Below the pieces are notes generated by a model. It did not search any database. It was not told where the DNA came from and was given only the letters and a program-made list of their open reading frames with translations. From Harmonia axyridis (Eukaryota; Arthropoda; Insecta; Coleoptera; Coccinellidae): a DNA stretch of 64,000 nt. Positions 46,466 through 60,597 of the stretch are shown one piece after another; position 1 is the first letter of the stretch; each line of letters opens with the position of its first letter. Made by a program: the position numbers and the translations under genes. The DNA is taken from assembly GCF_914767665.1 (NCBI RefSeq), contig NC_059501.1:40958501-41022500 (forward strand), in the 5' to 3' direction.

Positions 46466-48756
46466 AGAAAATATCACTCTCAAATTAAATTCTCTCTATA
46501 CATTTGTATGAAGACTACTGAAAAAGTGTTCTATTCCATTGATGAATTCATGGCCTATGACTTTCAGTGAATCCTGCCTTTTTACGTGATTTCTTCTTTT
46601 TTTCTGTAGGTACATGTATTTATGTTTTGTTTCATCTTCACTTGTATTTTGTTTGTTTGGATTCATGCTGTATCGTTTTATATATACATATTTCATTTTG
46701 AATTATGTTGTGTTCATATGTCATCATGATTTCTGTAAAATTTTACATCGCTGTTCGACACACCCTGTAACATTTTTGAGGGAAATGAATGAGTTATAAA
46801 TTGTAATATATGTATTTGAATCATTTGTCTTTTTTTTCATCTTATTTTTCCTAACGTTAACTAACCAAGAGTCATTTCAATCAGAAATAGCTCTCGTTTG
46901 TCTTATGAATGTGATTTATTATAAATAAAATAATTGAAAAAATACACTTATTAGGTGTACAACTTTGCTTCCGCCGTTTTGCAATAGATAACTATAGAGG
47001 TAGGTGGTAAGTGATAGTCGAAAGATCGTTCGATGTTGCTTGCTAAGCATACAAGAGGCACTTACTACAGACGAGTTGTAACAAAATCGACTAATAATCC
47101 GAGTAATCAAACAGTTTCCCATTAATAATAAACAGCTATCGATATTGGATTGGCAATGATAGACATATATTTTTTTTATATGTAATGGAAATTTCTGATA
47201 TGCTCATTCCGAATGATCCAAGAATAAGAACCAATTTGATTGTAAGAGATAAAACGATATTCGGTATTTTATTGATCTACAAAAGTATGTTAAAGTCAGA
47301 TTTTTGGCCTAAATATTAGGTGTACAACTTTGCTTCCGCCGTTTTGCAATAGATGGCTGTAGCTGTAAGGGGTATTCGAAATAAATAGATCGTAGATGCC
47401 ATACAATAAGCTTAAGTATTTGTAAACATAACGCTATCGAAATATTAGTCGATTTTTGTCTGCATCATAAAGTTATTCTCGTTTAAATATGTCAGCTCCA
47501 AATTGAAAATCTGGGCGTACGCCAATGCAGTGAAACTGTCATATCATTTATTTTCCTGGTTTCCTTGAATGAACGTTATTGATAATAATTGCAGCGAAAT
47601 TCATAAAGCTATATTCCTCTATTATATTCATAAAACCCTCAAAAAAGGGGTAACTCAACCATAGTACTAATAAATGGTACCACGGTACCAATATGGGTTC
47701 ATTTGAAAAAATTGAGTGTTAACCCAAAAACGATTACGATGAACTTTATTTGCTCATAAAAAACGCAATTAAGTGTTTTTGACGGGATTTCGATTTTTCT
47801 AGTATTAGACGGGTCAATTGGAATAAATCGGAATCATCGTGGCACACTCAAATGGACAATAAAAAATTGAATTATAAAAAAATTTTGACGTTTGAAATGT
47901 CACTTATGTAGTATCATTGGATTCAAAAAATTATGCAGATTTCAAAAATGTTATAATATACAGGGTGTTCCATTTGAAAATCGAGAGTTGGTATCACTTC
48001 CGGCGCAACAGGAAGTGAAAAAAAATCATTTGTAGATTAAAAAGTGTCGCTTATTATGTATATTATGTATTATTAATTTTTAGTAACGTTCATTATTTCA
48101 ACGTAAAATCTAAAGAAGCGACTATGTAGGAAAAAAAATGTAATTTTCAATTTCAATTTTCGATTTAAAATGAATTTCGAACAAGTAGAAACCAAGCCAA
48201 TCCACAGTATTGTTTAGAATTAGGATAAAATATATCAAAATGAAAAAATTGTTTTCCGAGAAGTAAATAAAGTATTTTCACAGCCTTGAAGTCACAGATA
48301 AAGGCCACTCCTACTGTTTTTTTTGAGCTGATTCGCGTGTAAGCTTCTCCTACTATCGGTCTATTTGATAGGAGATGGTTGAAATATGTGCAGTCAGTTT
48401 TTGATAATTACCTGAAGCTCGCAAGATTTGGTGTTTAAACACGAAATCCAACAATAATCCAAAGCCAGTTTGAGGTCGTTTATACAAGAAATTCGTAATT
48501 GCCTCTGAAAAGATAAATGATTGTTTTATTGTTGGTTTTTTTCATTCAGACTCAAGGCAATTATCTTGTCTATGTCTGTGACCTTTTTCATTGAGGAGAA
48601 ATTTAAAAACTATGAAATTTGTGACAAGAAGTAAATAATACAACACATTGTAGCTTTTCATCGGAAAAATTTATCTAGGATCAATCGAGTAATTTGAAAA
48701 GGAAAAAATTTTATTCGAATGTCTATAAGTATAATATGTATTTAGATATACATATA

Positions 48757-49190
48757 CAGGGTGTGGCGTAATTAATGGATAATACTATACTGGCGAATAG
48801 GGGAGGTCATGGCCGACTAGAAAATGTAAAGTTATGTTCAGTAAAAATATCATAGTGTTCGAGATATCGAACAATTTAATTTTTTCTGAAAAGTGCACCT
48901 TCACTCACTAAATTCATTGCTGTGATCACAAATCTTGTTATTTCTTTGGGCATTGTTTTTCATTTTACTATCAAATAGCTGTACTATGAGATAAACTACC
49001 AAATTCCTACCATCTTTCTTAATTAAGAGAAGAAAAGTATGATAATCCTGATGTTTGCACTTTTTAGAAAAAAATGAAATTGTCCGATATCTCGAAAACT
49101 ATGATATTTTTACTGAACAAAATTTTATGGTCGGCCAATACCTCCCCTATTCGCCAGTACAGGATTATCCATTAATTACGCCACACCCTG
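48757..49190. mobile_element. Fold-back element, unit 7
   Basis: A 434-bp copy carrying the same variant bases as unit 1 (ATACTATACTGG, GACTAGAAAATG), part of the unit 1/unit 7 shared block. Confidence 0.8.
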
Positions 49191-51535
49191 TATGTGTTTG
49201 AAATGAAAATAACCATATTGTACCTTTCAAACAGCGAATTACAACCATCTATTAGTAAGTTATTATTAAATGCCATTTCATAAGCCATGATAGCTTGACA
49301 AATAAACATTTTAAAAATTTTTTAAGAAGTCATCAAACAATAGTCACTTATCTGATAACATCATGCATAAAAAATCATTAATCCATTTTTTAATTACAAA
49401 CAGATAGTTGAATAACTTTAAGAAAAAAGTATGAGAATTATTCAACTTTCTATCAGTAAATAATTAAATAATGCTTTAATGACCATAACGTGATCAGATA
49501 AACATGAAAAGTTAGACGCTTTTCTCAAAGTTTTTTTAAAATGTTTATTTGTTTTATAATTTTTTTTCCGTGGTATTTATTTATCACTGACCTCTGAACA
49601 ATAAGAATTTAGTTGCTGGTATCAGGACTTAATTTAGTTTATTCACAAATTCTTATGGATACCTATGTTATCTACTAGAAAGTTAAATAATGGTTTAATG
49701 AACGTGACGTCATCAGATAACCAACAAAAGTTTGACTTAGGTACTCTCAATTTGTGTAGGTGCATTTAAAATATTTATTTGTCATATTTATAATGACTTA
49801 CCTAATGAGGTTGATGGCCATTCTGAAAATTCTAACTATCTTATGTATTATCAGATAAATAATTCTTGGAATGTATCTGTCAACAGATAAGAAACGAAAG
49901 TTTTACCCTTTTTTAAAATATTCATTTTTACCAGGGTGATAAAATAAATCAGATATAATTGAACGAAAATAAAAATCATATTCTCTTTTCCCATTGTTTA
50001 GGTTGAATTTTGAAACGTTCAACTAAAGAACGAAATCAGTTTGAGTAGTTTGATACTTCAAAATAAATATCGATATGTAGAATTTCAAAACTGAAATTAT
50101 AATATATATTATAATTAATAACGAAAGTATTCCATAAAAATAGGAGCAAACTACTGAATATGTCGTATTTAACCTAATATTGTCACGATAAATCAGGATT
50201 TTCAACTAATGGAACTAGAGCATAATAGGTTTCCTGTGATCGAAATCATAATGCGAAAAATTAAAAAATATCGAATTTGACATTCTAAAATAAATATCGA
50301 ATATTTTCGATACCTATGTAGCTGTTTCTAATTTCTGGACATCGAAAATGAAAGTTATGACTCAATATTGCTGAGAGCCCCAGAAATAAATAAAAACAAT
50401 AAAATATTAATATTATTCAACGGCTGATTTCAAATATCAGAAGGTGTTTTCAACAGGTTCTGGTCACGATAAATCAGAATTTTTGACTAATGCAACTAGA
50501 TCATGATATGTTTCGTGTGGTCGAATTCAAAATGCGAAATATTTAAAAAATAGCGAATTTGATGCTCTAAAATAAATATCGATTGTAGAATTTCAAATTT
50601 GAAATTCTGCTTAACGAAAATACTCGATAAAAATGGGAGCAAACTACTAAATATGTCGTTTTCAACTGAATATCGTCATCTGAATCTTATAATTCTCCTT
50701 TATGATAGATTAGTCTATTGTGCAACAAGTGGGGAAAGTCCAACATTTCTCGCGGGTGTGGAAGTTTGTGGTACGAGCCTGAAAGGCGAGTGCCACTTAT
50801 AATTAATTTATTCATAGCTATATCATACCTTACTAACTAGATCTTCGTTATAATTTGGATTTTTCTGAGTATTAGGTACTAGAGAATAGTTTGAAATTTT
50901 TACTCTTATTACATGATGAAAACTTTAAATTAGAATATCCATGCCAAATTCAAGGTCAATATCTTGTAAAGGACAGGTGCTATGAGAAAAAACTTGAAAA
51001 AATCAAACTTCAACACCCTGTATATGGAAAACAAAGAGTTTGGGTGCACATCCTTCAATTTAGGAACACCCTGTATAAAAGCTGATTTAGAGTTTTATTC
51101 AATCCATTCGGTTTCTTTCATGCTGAATGAACCTAGTGTCATTTTGAAGTAAAAAGTGGTCCATTTTGAAGTGAAAGCTTGTATCTTTCCATGATTAACT
51201 GACATAACCTACTGAACACAAGTGACATGGAAAATATCAAAAAATTAATACACTTTGTTACTTCATATAATGTGAAAATACAAGTAAATGAATGGAGACA
51301 TTTTTTATTCTATTCATTCCACCTTCAATGCATTTTGTGAAAACCCATATTAATGAACGGCAAAAAAAAACGCCGTCCCAAAATGGCGGAAGAATCTAGA
51401 AGTTCCCCCCCCCAAAAGTGGGTCCTGGATCCGCGCCTGACTTATTTGAGTACTTAAGTGTGTTGGTACGCTTACTAGCTTAGTATCAGTTTAACAGTGC
51501 TGAAGTACAGAACAGATAATTTTAAAGCTAAAAAG

Positions 51536-52104
51536 ATGTCTTTGGATCATTTATATGAGTTCAGCTTCGAAAAGTTGTACAACGACTGTACAGAAAGGTA
51601 ATGCTTTTACATCATTTTTTTCTTCAATTATTTTTGAAACAATATAATCGAATGTAATCTTCAGTTTCTGAATGTTGCATTTTTATAAAGAAATTTTTGT
51701 TCAATATATGTGTATGAAATGAACGATAACCATATTGTACCTATCAAACAGCGAATTAATATGTACTTTTTTTTCCTAGGGGTATAACTTTTGAGGAAGA
51801 CTGCAGCGTATGTCTGAGTAGGTTGACTGGAGAACTGTACCTAACAGATTGCAGGCATTGTTTTCACAAAGAATGCATCGACAGGTGGTGCTCCAGTTCT
51901 TCCAAATGTTGTCCGATGTGTAGGACAACGTTAATTTTCGAAGGTACCTTCACTATCTTCGATACAAATTGGCAGAATGTTAATATACATCGTTTCGACA
52001 AGATGGACAGCGATGAAGAAGATGAAGAAAGTGATGAAAGTGGAGAGGAAAATGAAGAAGAGAATGAAGGAGAAAATGAAGAACAAAGCAACGAGGAAAT
52101 TTAA
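51536..52104 (+). CDS. RING-H2 protein with acidic tail, copy 8
   Basis: Exons 51536-51597 and 51780-52104 give 128 residues of the longer tail class. The RING is unchanged. Two conservative changes lie near the C-terminus (Thr to Ser and Asp to Glu). An AATAAA lies at 52562. Confidence 0.85.
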
Positions 52105-54403
52105 TGGAGAAAATATCTCTCTCAAATTAAATTCTCTCTATACATTTGTATGAAGACTACTGAAAAAGTGTTCTCTTCCATTGATGAATTCATGGCCTAT
52201 GACTTTCAGTGAATCCTGCCTTTTAACGTGATTTCTCCTTTTTTTCTGTACATGTATTTATGTTTATTTTCATCTTCACTTGTATTTTGTTTGTTTGGAT
52301 TCATGCTGTATCGTTTTATATATACATATTTTATTTTGAATTATGTTGTGTTCATATGTCATCATGATTTCTGTAACATTTTACATCTCTGTTCGACACA
52401 CCCTGTAACATTTTTGAGGGAAATGAATGAGTTATAAATTGTAATATATGTATTAGAATCATTTGTCTTTTTTTTCATCTTATTTTTCCTAACGTTAACT
52501 AACTAAGTGTCATTTCAATCAGAAATAGCTCTCGTTTGTCTTATGAATGTGATTTATTATAAATAAAATAATTGAAAAAATACACTTATTAGGTGTACAA
52601 CTTTGCTTCCGCCGTTTTGCAATAGATAACTATAGAGGTAGGTGGTAAGTGATAGTCGAAAGATCGTTCGATGTTGCTTGCTAAGCCTACAAGAGGCACT
52701 TACTACAGACGAGTTGTAACAAAATCGACTAATAATCCGAGTAATCAAACAGCTATCGATATTGGATTGGCAATGATAGACATATATTTTTTTTATAGGT
52801 AATGGAAATTTCTGATATGCTCATTCCTAATGATCCAAGAATAAGAGCCGATTTGATTGTAAGAGATAAAACGATATTCGGTATTTTATTGATCTACAAA
52901 AGTATGTTAAAGTCAGATTTTCGGCCTAAATATTAGGTGTACAACTTTGCTTCCGCCGTTTTGCAATAGATGGCTGTAGCTGTAAGGGGTAGTCGAAATA
53001 AATAGATCGTAGATGCCATACAATAAGCTTAAGTATTTGTAAACATAACGCTATCGAAATATTAGTCGATTTTTGTCTGCATCATGAAGATATTCTCGTT
53101 TAAATATGTCAGCTCCAAATTGAAAATCTGGGCGTACGCCAATGCAGTGAAACTGTCATATCATTTATTTTCCTGGTTTCCTTGGATGAACGTTATTGAT
53201 AATAATTGCAGCGAAATTCATAAAGCTATATTCCTCTATTATATTCATAAAACCCTCAAAAAAGGGGTAACTTAACCATAGTACTAATAAATGGTACCAC
53301 GGTACCAATATGGGTTCATTTGAAAACATTGAGTGTTACCCAAAAAACGATTACGATGAACTTTATTTGCTCATAAAAAACGCAATTTAGTGTTTTTGAC
53401 GGGATTTCGATTTTTCTAGTATTAGACAGGTCAATTGGAATAAATCGGAATCATCGTGGCACACTCAAATGGAAAACTAAAAATTGAATTATAAAAAAAT
53501 TTTGACGTTTGAAATGTCACTTATGTGGTATTATTGGATTCAAAAAATTATACAGATTTCAAAAATGTTATAATATACAAGGTGTTCCACTTGAAAATCG
53601 AGAGTTGGTATCACTTCCGGCGAAACAGGAAGTGAAAAAAAATCATTTGTAGATTAAAAAGTGTCGCTTATTATGTATATTATGTATCATTAATTTTTAG
53701 TAACGTTTATTATTTTAACGTGAAATCTAAAGAAGCGACTATGTAGGAAAAAAATTTAATTTGAAGAATAAAAAAAAGATGAAATATAATGACTGTCATT
53801 CAATTTTCGATTTAAAATGAATTTCGAACAAGTAGAAACCAAGCCAATCCACAGTATTGTTTAGAATTAGGATAAAATATATCAAAATGAAAAAATTGTT
53901 TTCCGAGAAGTAAATAAAGTATTTTCACAGACTTGAAGTCACAGATAAAGGCCACTCCTACTGTTTTTTTTGAGCTGATTCGCGTGTAAGCTTCTCCTAC
54001 TATCGGTCTATTTGATTGGAGATGGTTGAAATATGTGCAGTCAGTTTTTGATAATTACCTGAAGCTCGCAAGATTTGGTGTTTAAACACGAAATCCAACA
54101 ATAATCCAAAACCAGTTTGAGGTCGTTTATACAAGAAATTCGTAATTGCCTCTGAAAAGATAAATGATTGTTTTATTGTTGGTTTTTTTCATTCAGACTC
54201 AAGGCAATTATCTTGTCTATGTCTGTGACCTTTTTCATTGAGGAGAAATTTAAAAACTATGAAATTTGTGACAAGAAGTAAATAATACAACTCATTGTAG
54301 CTTTTCATCGGAAAAATTTATCTAGGATCAATCGAGTAATTTGAAAAGGAAAAAATTTTATTCGAATGTCTATAAGTATAATATGTATTTAGATATACAT
54401 ATA

Positions 54404-54838
54404 CAGGGTGTGGCGTAATTAATGGATAATACTGTACTGGCGAATAGGGGAGGTCATGGCCGACCAGAAAATGTAAAGTTATGTTCAGTAAAAATATCAT
54501 AGTGTTCGAGATATCGAACAATTTATTTTTTTTCTGAAAAGTGCACCTTCACTCACTAAATTCATTGTTGTGATCACAAATCTTGTTATTTCTTTGGGCA
54601 TTGTTTTTCATTTTACTCTCAAATATCTGTACTATGAGATAAACTACCAAATTCCTACCATCTTGCTTAATTAAGAGAAGAAAAGTATGATAGTCCTGAT
54701 GTTTGCACTTTTTAGAAAAAAATGAAATTGTCCGATATCTCGAAAACTATGATATTTTTACTGAACAAAATTTTCTGGTCGGCCAACACCTCCCCTATTC
54801 GCCAGTACAGGATTATCCATTAATTACGCCACACCCTG
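54404..54838. mobile_element. Fold-back element, unit 8
   Basis: A complete 435-bp copy. The corresponding site in unit 9 (junction 60082/60083) has lost the entire element plus flanking bases. Confidence 0.8.
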
Positions 54839-55049
54839 TATGTGTTTGAAATGAAAATAACCATATTGTACCTTTCAAACAGCGAATTACAACCATCTAT
54901 TAGTAAGTTATTATTAAATGCCATTTCATAAGCCATGATAGCTTGACAAATAAACATTTTAAAAATTTTTTAAGAAGTCATCAAACAATAGTCACTTATC
55001 TGATAACATCATGCATAAAAAATCATTAATCCATTTTTTAATTACAAAC

Positions 55050-55162
55050 AGATAGTTGAATAACTTTAAGAAAAAAGTATGAGAATTATTCAACTAATTC
55101 AGATATTCAGATAGTTGAATAACTTTAAGAAAAAAGTATGAGAATTATTCAACTATCTATCA
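55050..55162 (+). repeat. Duplicated hairpin in unit 8
   Basis: The inverted repeat AGATAGTTGAATAA ... TTATTCAACTATCT occurs once in each other unit (for example about 5110-5162) but twice in tandem here, separated by about 10 bp (ATTCAGATATT). This looks like a replication-slippage or hairpin-mediated duplication. Confidence 0.75.
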
Positions 55163-57244
55163 GTAAATAATTAAATAATGCTTTAATGACCATAACGTGA
55201 TCAGATAAACATGAAAAGTTAGACGCTTTTCTCAAAGTTTTTTTAAAATGTTTATTTGTTTTATAATTTTTTTTTTCGTGGTATTTATTTATCACTGACC
55301 TCTGAACAATAAGAATTTAGTTGCTGGTATCAGGACTTAATTTAGTTTATTCACAAATTCTTATGGATACCTATGTTATCTACTAGAAAGTTAAATAATG
55401 GTTTAATGAACGTGACGTCATCAGATAACCAACAAAAGTTTGACTTAGGTACTCTTAATTTGTGTAGGTACATTTAAAATATTTATTTGTCATATTTATA
55501 ATGACTTACCTAATGAGGTTGATGGCCATTCTGAAAATTCTAACTATCTTATGTATTATCAGATAAATAGTTCTTGGAATGTATCTGTCAACAGATAAGA
55601 AACGGAAGTTTTACCCTTTTTTAAAATATTCATTTTTACCAGGGTGATAAAATAAATCAGATATAATTGAACGAAAATAAAAATCATATTCTCTTTTCCC
55701 ATTGTTTAGGTTGAATTTTGAATCGTTCAACTAAAGAACGAAATCAGTTTGAGTAGTTTGATACTTCAAAATAAATATCGATATGTAGAATTTCAAAACT
55801 GAAATTATAATATATATTATAATTAATAACGAAAGTATTCCATAAAAATAGGAGCAAACTACTGAATATGTCGTATTTAACCTAATATTGTCACGATAAA
55901 TCAGGATTTTCAACTAATGGAACTAGAGCATAATAGGTTTCCTGTGATCGATATCATAATGCGAAAAATTAAAAAATATCGAATTTGACATTCTAAAATT
56001 AATATCGAATATTTTCGATACCTATGTAGCTGTTTCTAATTTCTGGACATCGAAAATAAAAGTTATGACTCAATATTGCTGAGAGCCCCAGAAATAAATA
56101 AAAACAATAAAATATTAATATTATTCAACGGCTGCTTTCAAATATCAGAAGGTGTTTTCAACAGGTTCTGGTCACGATAAATCAGAATTTTTGACTAATG
56201 CAATTAGATCATAATATGTTTCGTGTGGTCGAATTCAAAATGCGAAATATTTAAAAAATATCGAATTTGATGCTCTAAAATAAATATCGATATGTAGCAT
56301 TTCAAATTTGAAATTCTGCTTAACGAAAATACTCGATAAAAATGGGAGCAAACTACTAAATATGTCGTTTTCAACTGAATCTCGTCATCTGAATCTTATA
56401 ATTCTCCTTTATGATAGATTAGTCTATTGTGCAACAAGTGGGGAAAGTCCAACATTTCTCGCGGGTTTGGAAGTTTGTGGTACGAGCCTGAAAGGCGAGT
56501 GCCACTTATAATTAATTTATTCATAGCTATATCATACCTTACTAACTAGATCTTCGTTATAATTTGGATTTTTCTGAGTATTAGGTACTAGAGAATAGTT
56601 TGAAATTTTTACTCTTATTACATGATGAAAACTTTGAATTAGAATATCCATGCCAAATTCAAAGTCAATATCTTGTAAAGGACAGGTGCTATGAGAAAAA
56701 ACTTGAAAAAATCAAACTTCAACACCCTGTATATGGAAAACAAAGAGTTTGGGTGCACATCCTTCAATTTAGGAACACCCTGTATAAAAGCTGATTTAGA
56801 GTTTTATTCAATCCATTCGGTTTCTTTCATGCTGAATGAACCTAGTGTCATTTTGAAGTAAAAAGTGGTCCATTTTGAAGTGAAAGCTTGTATCTTTCCA
56901 TGATTAACTGACATAACCTACTGAACACAAGTGACATGGAAAATATCATAAAATTAATACACTTTGTTACTTCATATAATGTGAAAATACAAGTAAATGA
57001 ATGGAGACATTTTTTATTCTATTCATTCCACCTTCAATGCATTTTGTGAAAACCCATATTAATGAACGGCAAAAAAAAATGCCGTCCCAAAATGGCGGAA
57101 GAATCTAGAAGTTCCCCCCCCCAAAAGTGGGTCCTGGATCCGCGCCTGACTTATTTGAGTACTTAAGTGTGTTGGTACGCTTACTAGCTTAGTATCAGTT
57201 TAACAGTGCTGAAGTACAGAACAGATAATTTTAAAGCTAAAAAG

Positions 57245-57813
57245 ATGTCTTTGGATCATTTATATGAGTTCAGCTTCGAAAAGTTGTACAACGACTGTAC
57301 AGAAAGGTAATGCTTTTACATCATTTTTTTCTTTAAATATTTTTGAAACAATATAATCGAATGTAATCTTCAGTTTCTGAATGTTGCATTTTTATAAAGA
57401 AATTTTTGTTCAATATATGTGTATGAAATGAACGATAACCATATTGTACCTATCAAACAGCGAATTAATATGTACTTTTTTTTCCTAGGGGTATAACTTT
57501 TGAGGAAGACTGCAGCGTATGTCTGAGTAGGTTGACTGGAGAACTGTACCTAACAGATTGCAGGCATTGTTTTCACAAAGAATGCATCGACAGGTGGTGC
57601 TCCAGTTCTTCCAAATGTTGTCCGATGTGTAGGACAACGTTAATTTTCGAAGGTACCTTCACTATCTTCGATACAAATTGGCAGAATGTTAATATACATC
57701 GTTTCGACAAGATGGATAGCGATGAAGAAGATGAAGAAAGTGATGAAAGTGGAGAGGAAAATGAAGAAGAGAATGAAGGAGAAAATGAAGAACAAACCAA
57801 CGAGGACATTTAA
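57245..57813 (+). CDS. RING-H2 protein with acidic tail, copy 9
   Basis: Exons 57245-57306 and 57489-57813 give a 128-residue product identical to copy 2. This fits the sharing of one LINE insertion between units 2 and 9. An AATAAA lies at 58271. Confidence 0.85.
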
Positions 57814-60597
57814 TGGAGAAAATATCACTCTCAAATTAAATTCTCTCTATACATTTGTATGAAGACTACTGAAAAAGTGTTCTATTCCATTGATGAATTC
57901 ATGGCCTATGACTTTCAGTGAATCCTGCCTTTTAACGTGATTTCTTCTTTTTTTCTGTACATGTGTTTATGTTTATTTTCATCTTCACTTGTATTTTGTT
58001 TGTTTGGATTCATGCTGTATCGTTTTATATATACATATTTTATTTTGAATTATGTTGTGTTCATATGTCATCATGATTTCTGTAAAATTTTACATCTCTG
58101 TTCGACACACCCTGTAACATTTTTGAGGGAAATGAATGAGTTATAAATTGTAATATATGTATTAGAATCATTTGTCTTTTTTTTCATCTTATTTTTCCTA
58201 ACGTTAACTAACTAAGTGTCATTTCAATCAGAAATAGCTCTCGTTTGTCTTATGAATGTGATTTATTATAAATAAAATAATTGAAAAAATACACTTATTA
58301 GGTGTACAACTTTGCTTCCGCCGTTTTGCAATAGATAACTATAGAGGTAGGTGGTAAGTGATAGTCGAAAGATCGTTCGATGTTGCTTGCTAAGCCTACA
58401 AGAGGCACTTACTACAGACGAGTTGTAACAAAATCGACTAATAATCCGAGTAATCAAACAGCTATCGATATTGGATTGGCAATGATAGACATATATTTTT
58501 TTTATATGTAATGGAAATTTCTGATATGCTCATTCCTAATGATCCAAGAATAAGAGCCAATTTGATTGTAAGAGATAAAACGATATTCGGTATTTTATTG
58601 ATCTACAAAAGTATGTTAAAGTCAGATTTTCGGCCTAAATATTAGGTGTACAACTTTACTTCCGCCGTTTTGCAATAGATGGCTGTAGCTGTAAGGGGTA
58701 GTCGAAATAAATAGATCGTAGATGCCATACAATAAGCTTAAGTATTTGTTAACATAACGCTATCGAAATATTAGTCGATTTTTGTCTGCATCATGAAGAT
58801 ATTCTCGTTTAAATATGTCAGCTCCAAATTGAAAATCTGGGCGTACGCCAATGCAGTGAAACTGTCATATCATTTATTTTCCTGGTTTCCTTGGATGAAC
58901 GTTATTGATAATAATTGCAGCGAAATTCATAAAGCTATATTCCTCTATTATATTCATAAAACCCTCAAAAAAGGGGTAACTTAACCATAGTACTAATAAA
59001 TGGTACCACGGTACCAATATGGTTTCATTTGAAAACATTGAGTGTTACCCAAAAAACGATTACGAGGAACTTTATTTGCTCATAAAAAACGCAATTTAGT
59101 GTTTTTGACGGGATTTCGATTTTTCTAGTATTAGACAGGTCAATTGGAATAAATCGGAATCATCGTGGCACACTCAAATGGAAAACTAAAAATTGAATTA
59201 TAAAAAAATTTTGACGTTTGAAATGTCACTTATGTGGTATCATTGGATTCAAAAAATTATACAGATTTCAAAAATGTTATAATATACAGGGTGTTCCACT
59301 TGAAAATCGAGAGTTGGTATCATTTCCGGCGAAACAGGAAGTGAAAAAAAACATTTGTAGATTAAAAAGTGTCGCTTATTATGTATATTATGTATTATTA
59401 ATTTTTAGTAACGTTTATTATTTTAACGTGAAATCTAAAGAAGCGACTATGTAGGAAAAAAATTTAATTTGAAGAATAAAAAAAAGATGAAATATAATGA
59501 CTGTCATTCAATTTTCGATTTAAAATGAATTTCGAACAAGTAGAAACCAAGCCAATCCACAGTATTGTTTAGAATTAGGATAAAATATATCAAAATGAAA
59601 AAATTGTTTTCCGAGAAGTAAATAAAGTATTTTCACAGCCTTGAAGTCACAGATAAAGGCCACTCCTACTGTTTTTTTTGAGCTGATTCGCGTGTAAGCT
59701 TCTCCTACTATCGGTCTATTTGATTGGAGATGGTTGAAATATGTGCAGTCAGTTTTTGATAATTACCTGAAGCTCGCAAGATTTGGTGTTTAAACACGAA
59801 ATCCAACACTAATCCAAAGACAGTTTGAGGTCGTTTATACAAGAAATTCGTAATTGCCTCTGAAAATATAAATGATTTTTTTATTGTTGGTTTTTTTCAT
59901 TCAGACTCAAGGCAATTATCTTGTCTATGTCTGTGACCTTTTTCATTGAGGAGAAATTTAAAAACTATGAAATTTGTGACAAGAAGTAAATAATACAACT
60001 CATTGTAGCTTTTCATCGGAAAAATTTATCTAGGATCAATCGAGTAATTTGAAAAGGAAAAAATTTTATTCGAATGTCTATACCTTTCAAACAGCGAATT
60101 ACAACCATCTATTAGTAAGTTATTATTAAATGCCATTTCATAAGCCATGATAGCTTGACAAATAAACATTTTAAAAATTTTTTAAGAAGTCATCAAACAA
60201 TAGTCACTTATCTGATAACATCATGCATAAAAAATCATTAATCCATTTTTTAATTACAAACAGATAGTTGAATAACTTTAAGAAAAAAGTATGAGAATTA
60301 TTCAACTATCTATCAGTAAATAATTAAATAATGCTTTTATGACCATAACGTGATCAGATAAACATGAAAAGTTATACGCTTTTCTCAAAGTTTTTTTAAA
60401 ATGTTTATTTTTTATTATTATTATTATTATTAAACAAAATTACAGAGTTGAGGTACATTAAACCTATAAACTCTAACTGAAAATTATCCATAATACAACT
60501 GTAGAGAAAGAGAAAAAAAAAACAGAGATAAGTGAAATTTACAAAAAGCTACAAAAATGATATTATCAACAACCAAAAACCTAACAATGTATACACT

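Larger units (their letters stand above)
45534..51152 (+). repeat. Tandem array unit 7
   Basis: A 5619-bp unit and the most divergent copy. It lacks about 23 bp near 45683, upstream of the promoter. It shares with unit 1 a roughly 20-bp insertion near 47115 and many single-base variants downstream (48080-48830), although its RING exon is of the longer class and unit 1's is of the shorter. The small ORF is broken three ways: ATG to ATA at 47467, TGA at 47566, and loss of the normal stop. Gene-free 46960-51152 holds the common repeats. Confidence 0.95.
51153..56861 (+). repeat. Tandem array unit 8
   Basis: A 5709-bp unit with the common order: RING gene 51536-52104, small ORF 53084-53275, fold-back element 54404-54838. 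It is longer than unit 5 mainly because a small inverted-repeat hairpin was duplicated in tandem near 55050-55160. No other gene is visible in 52600-56861. Confidence 0.95.
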
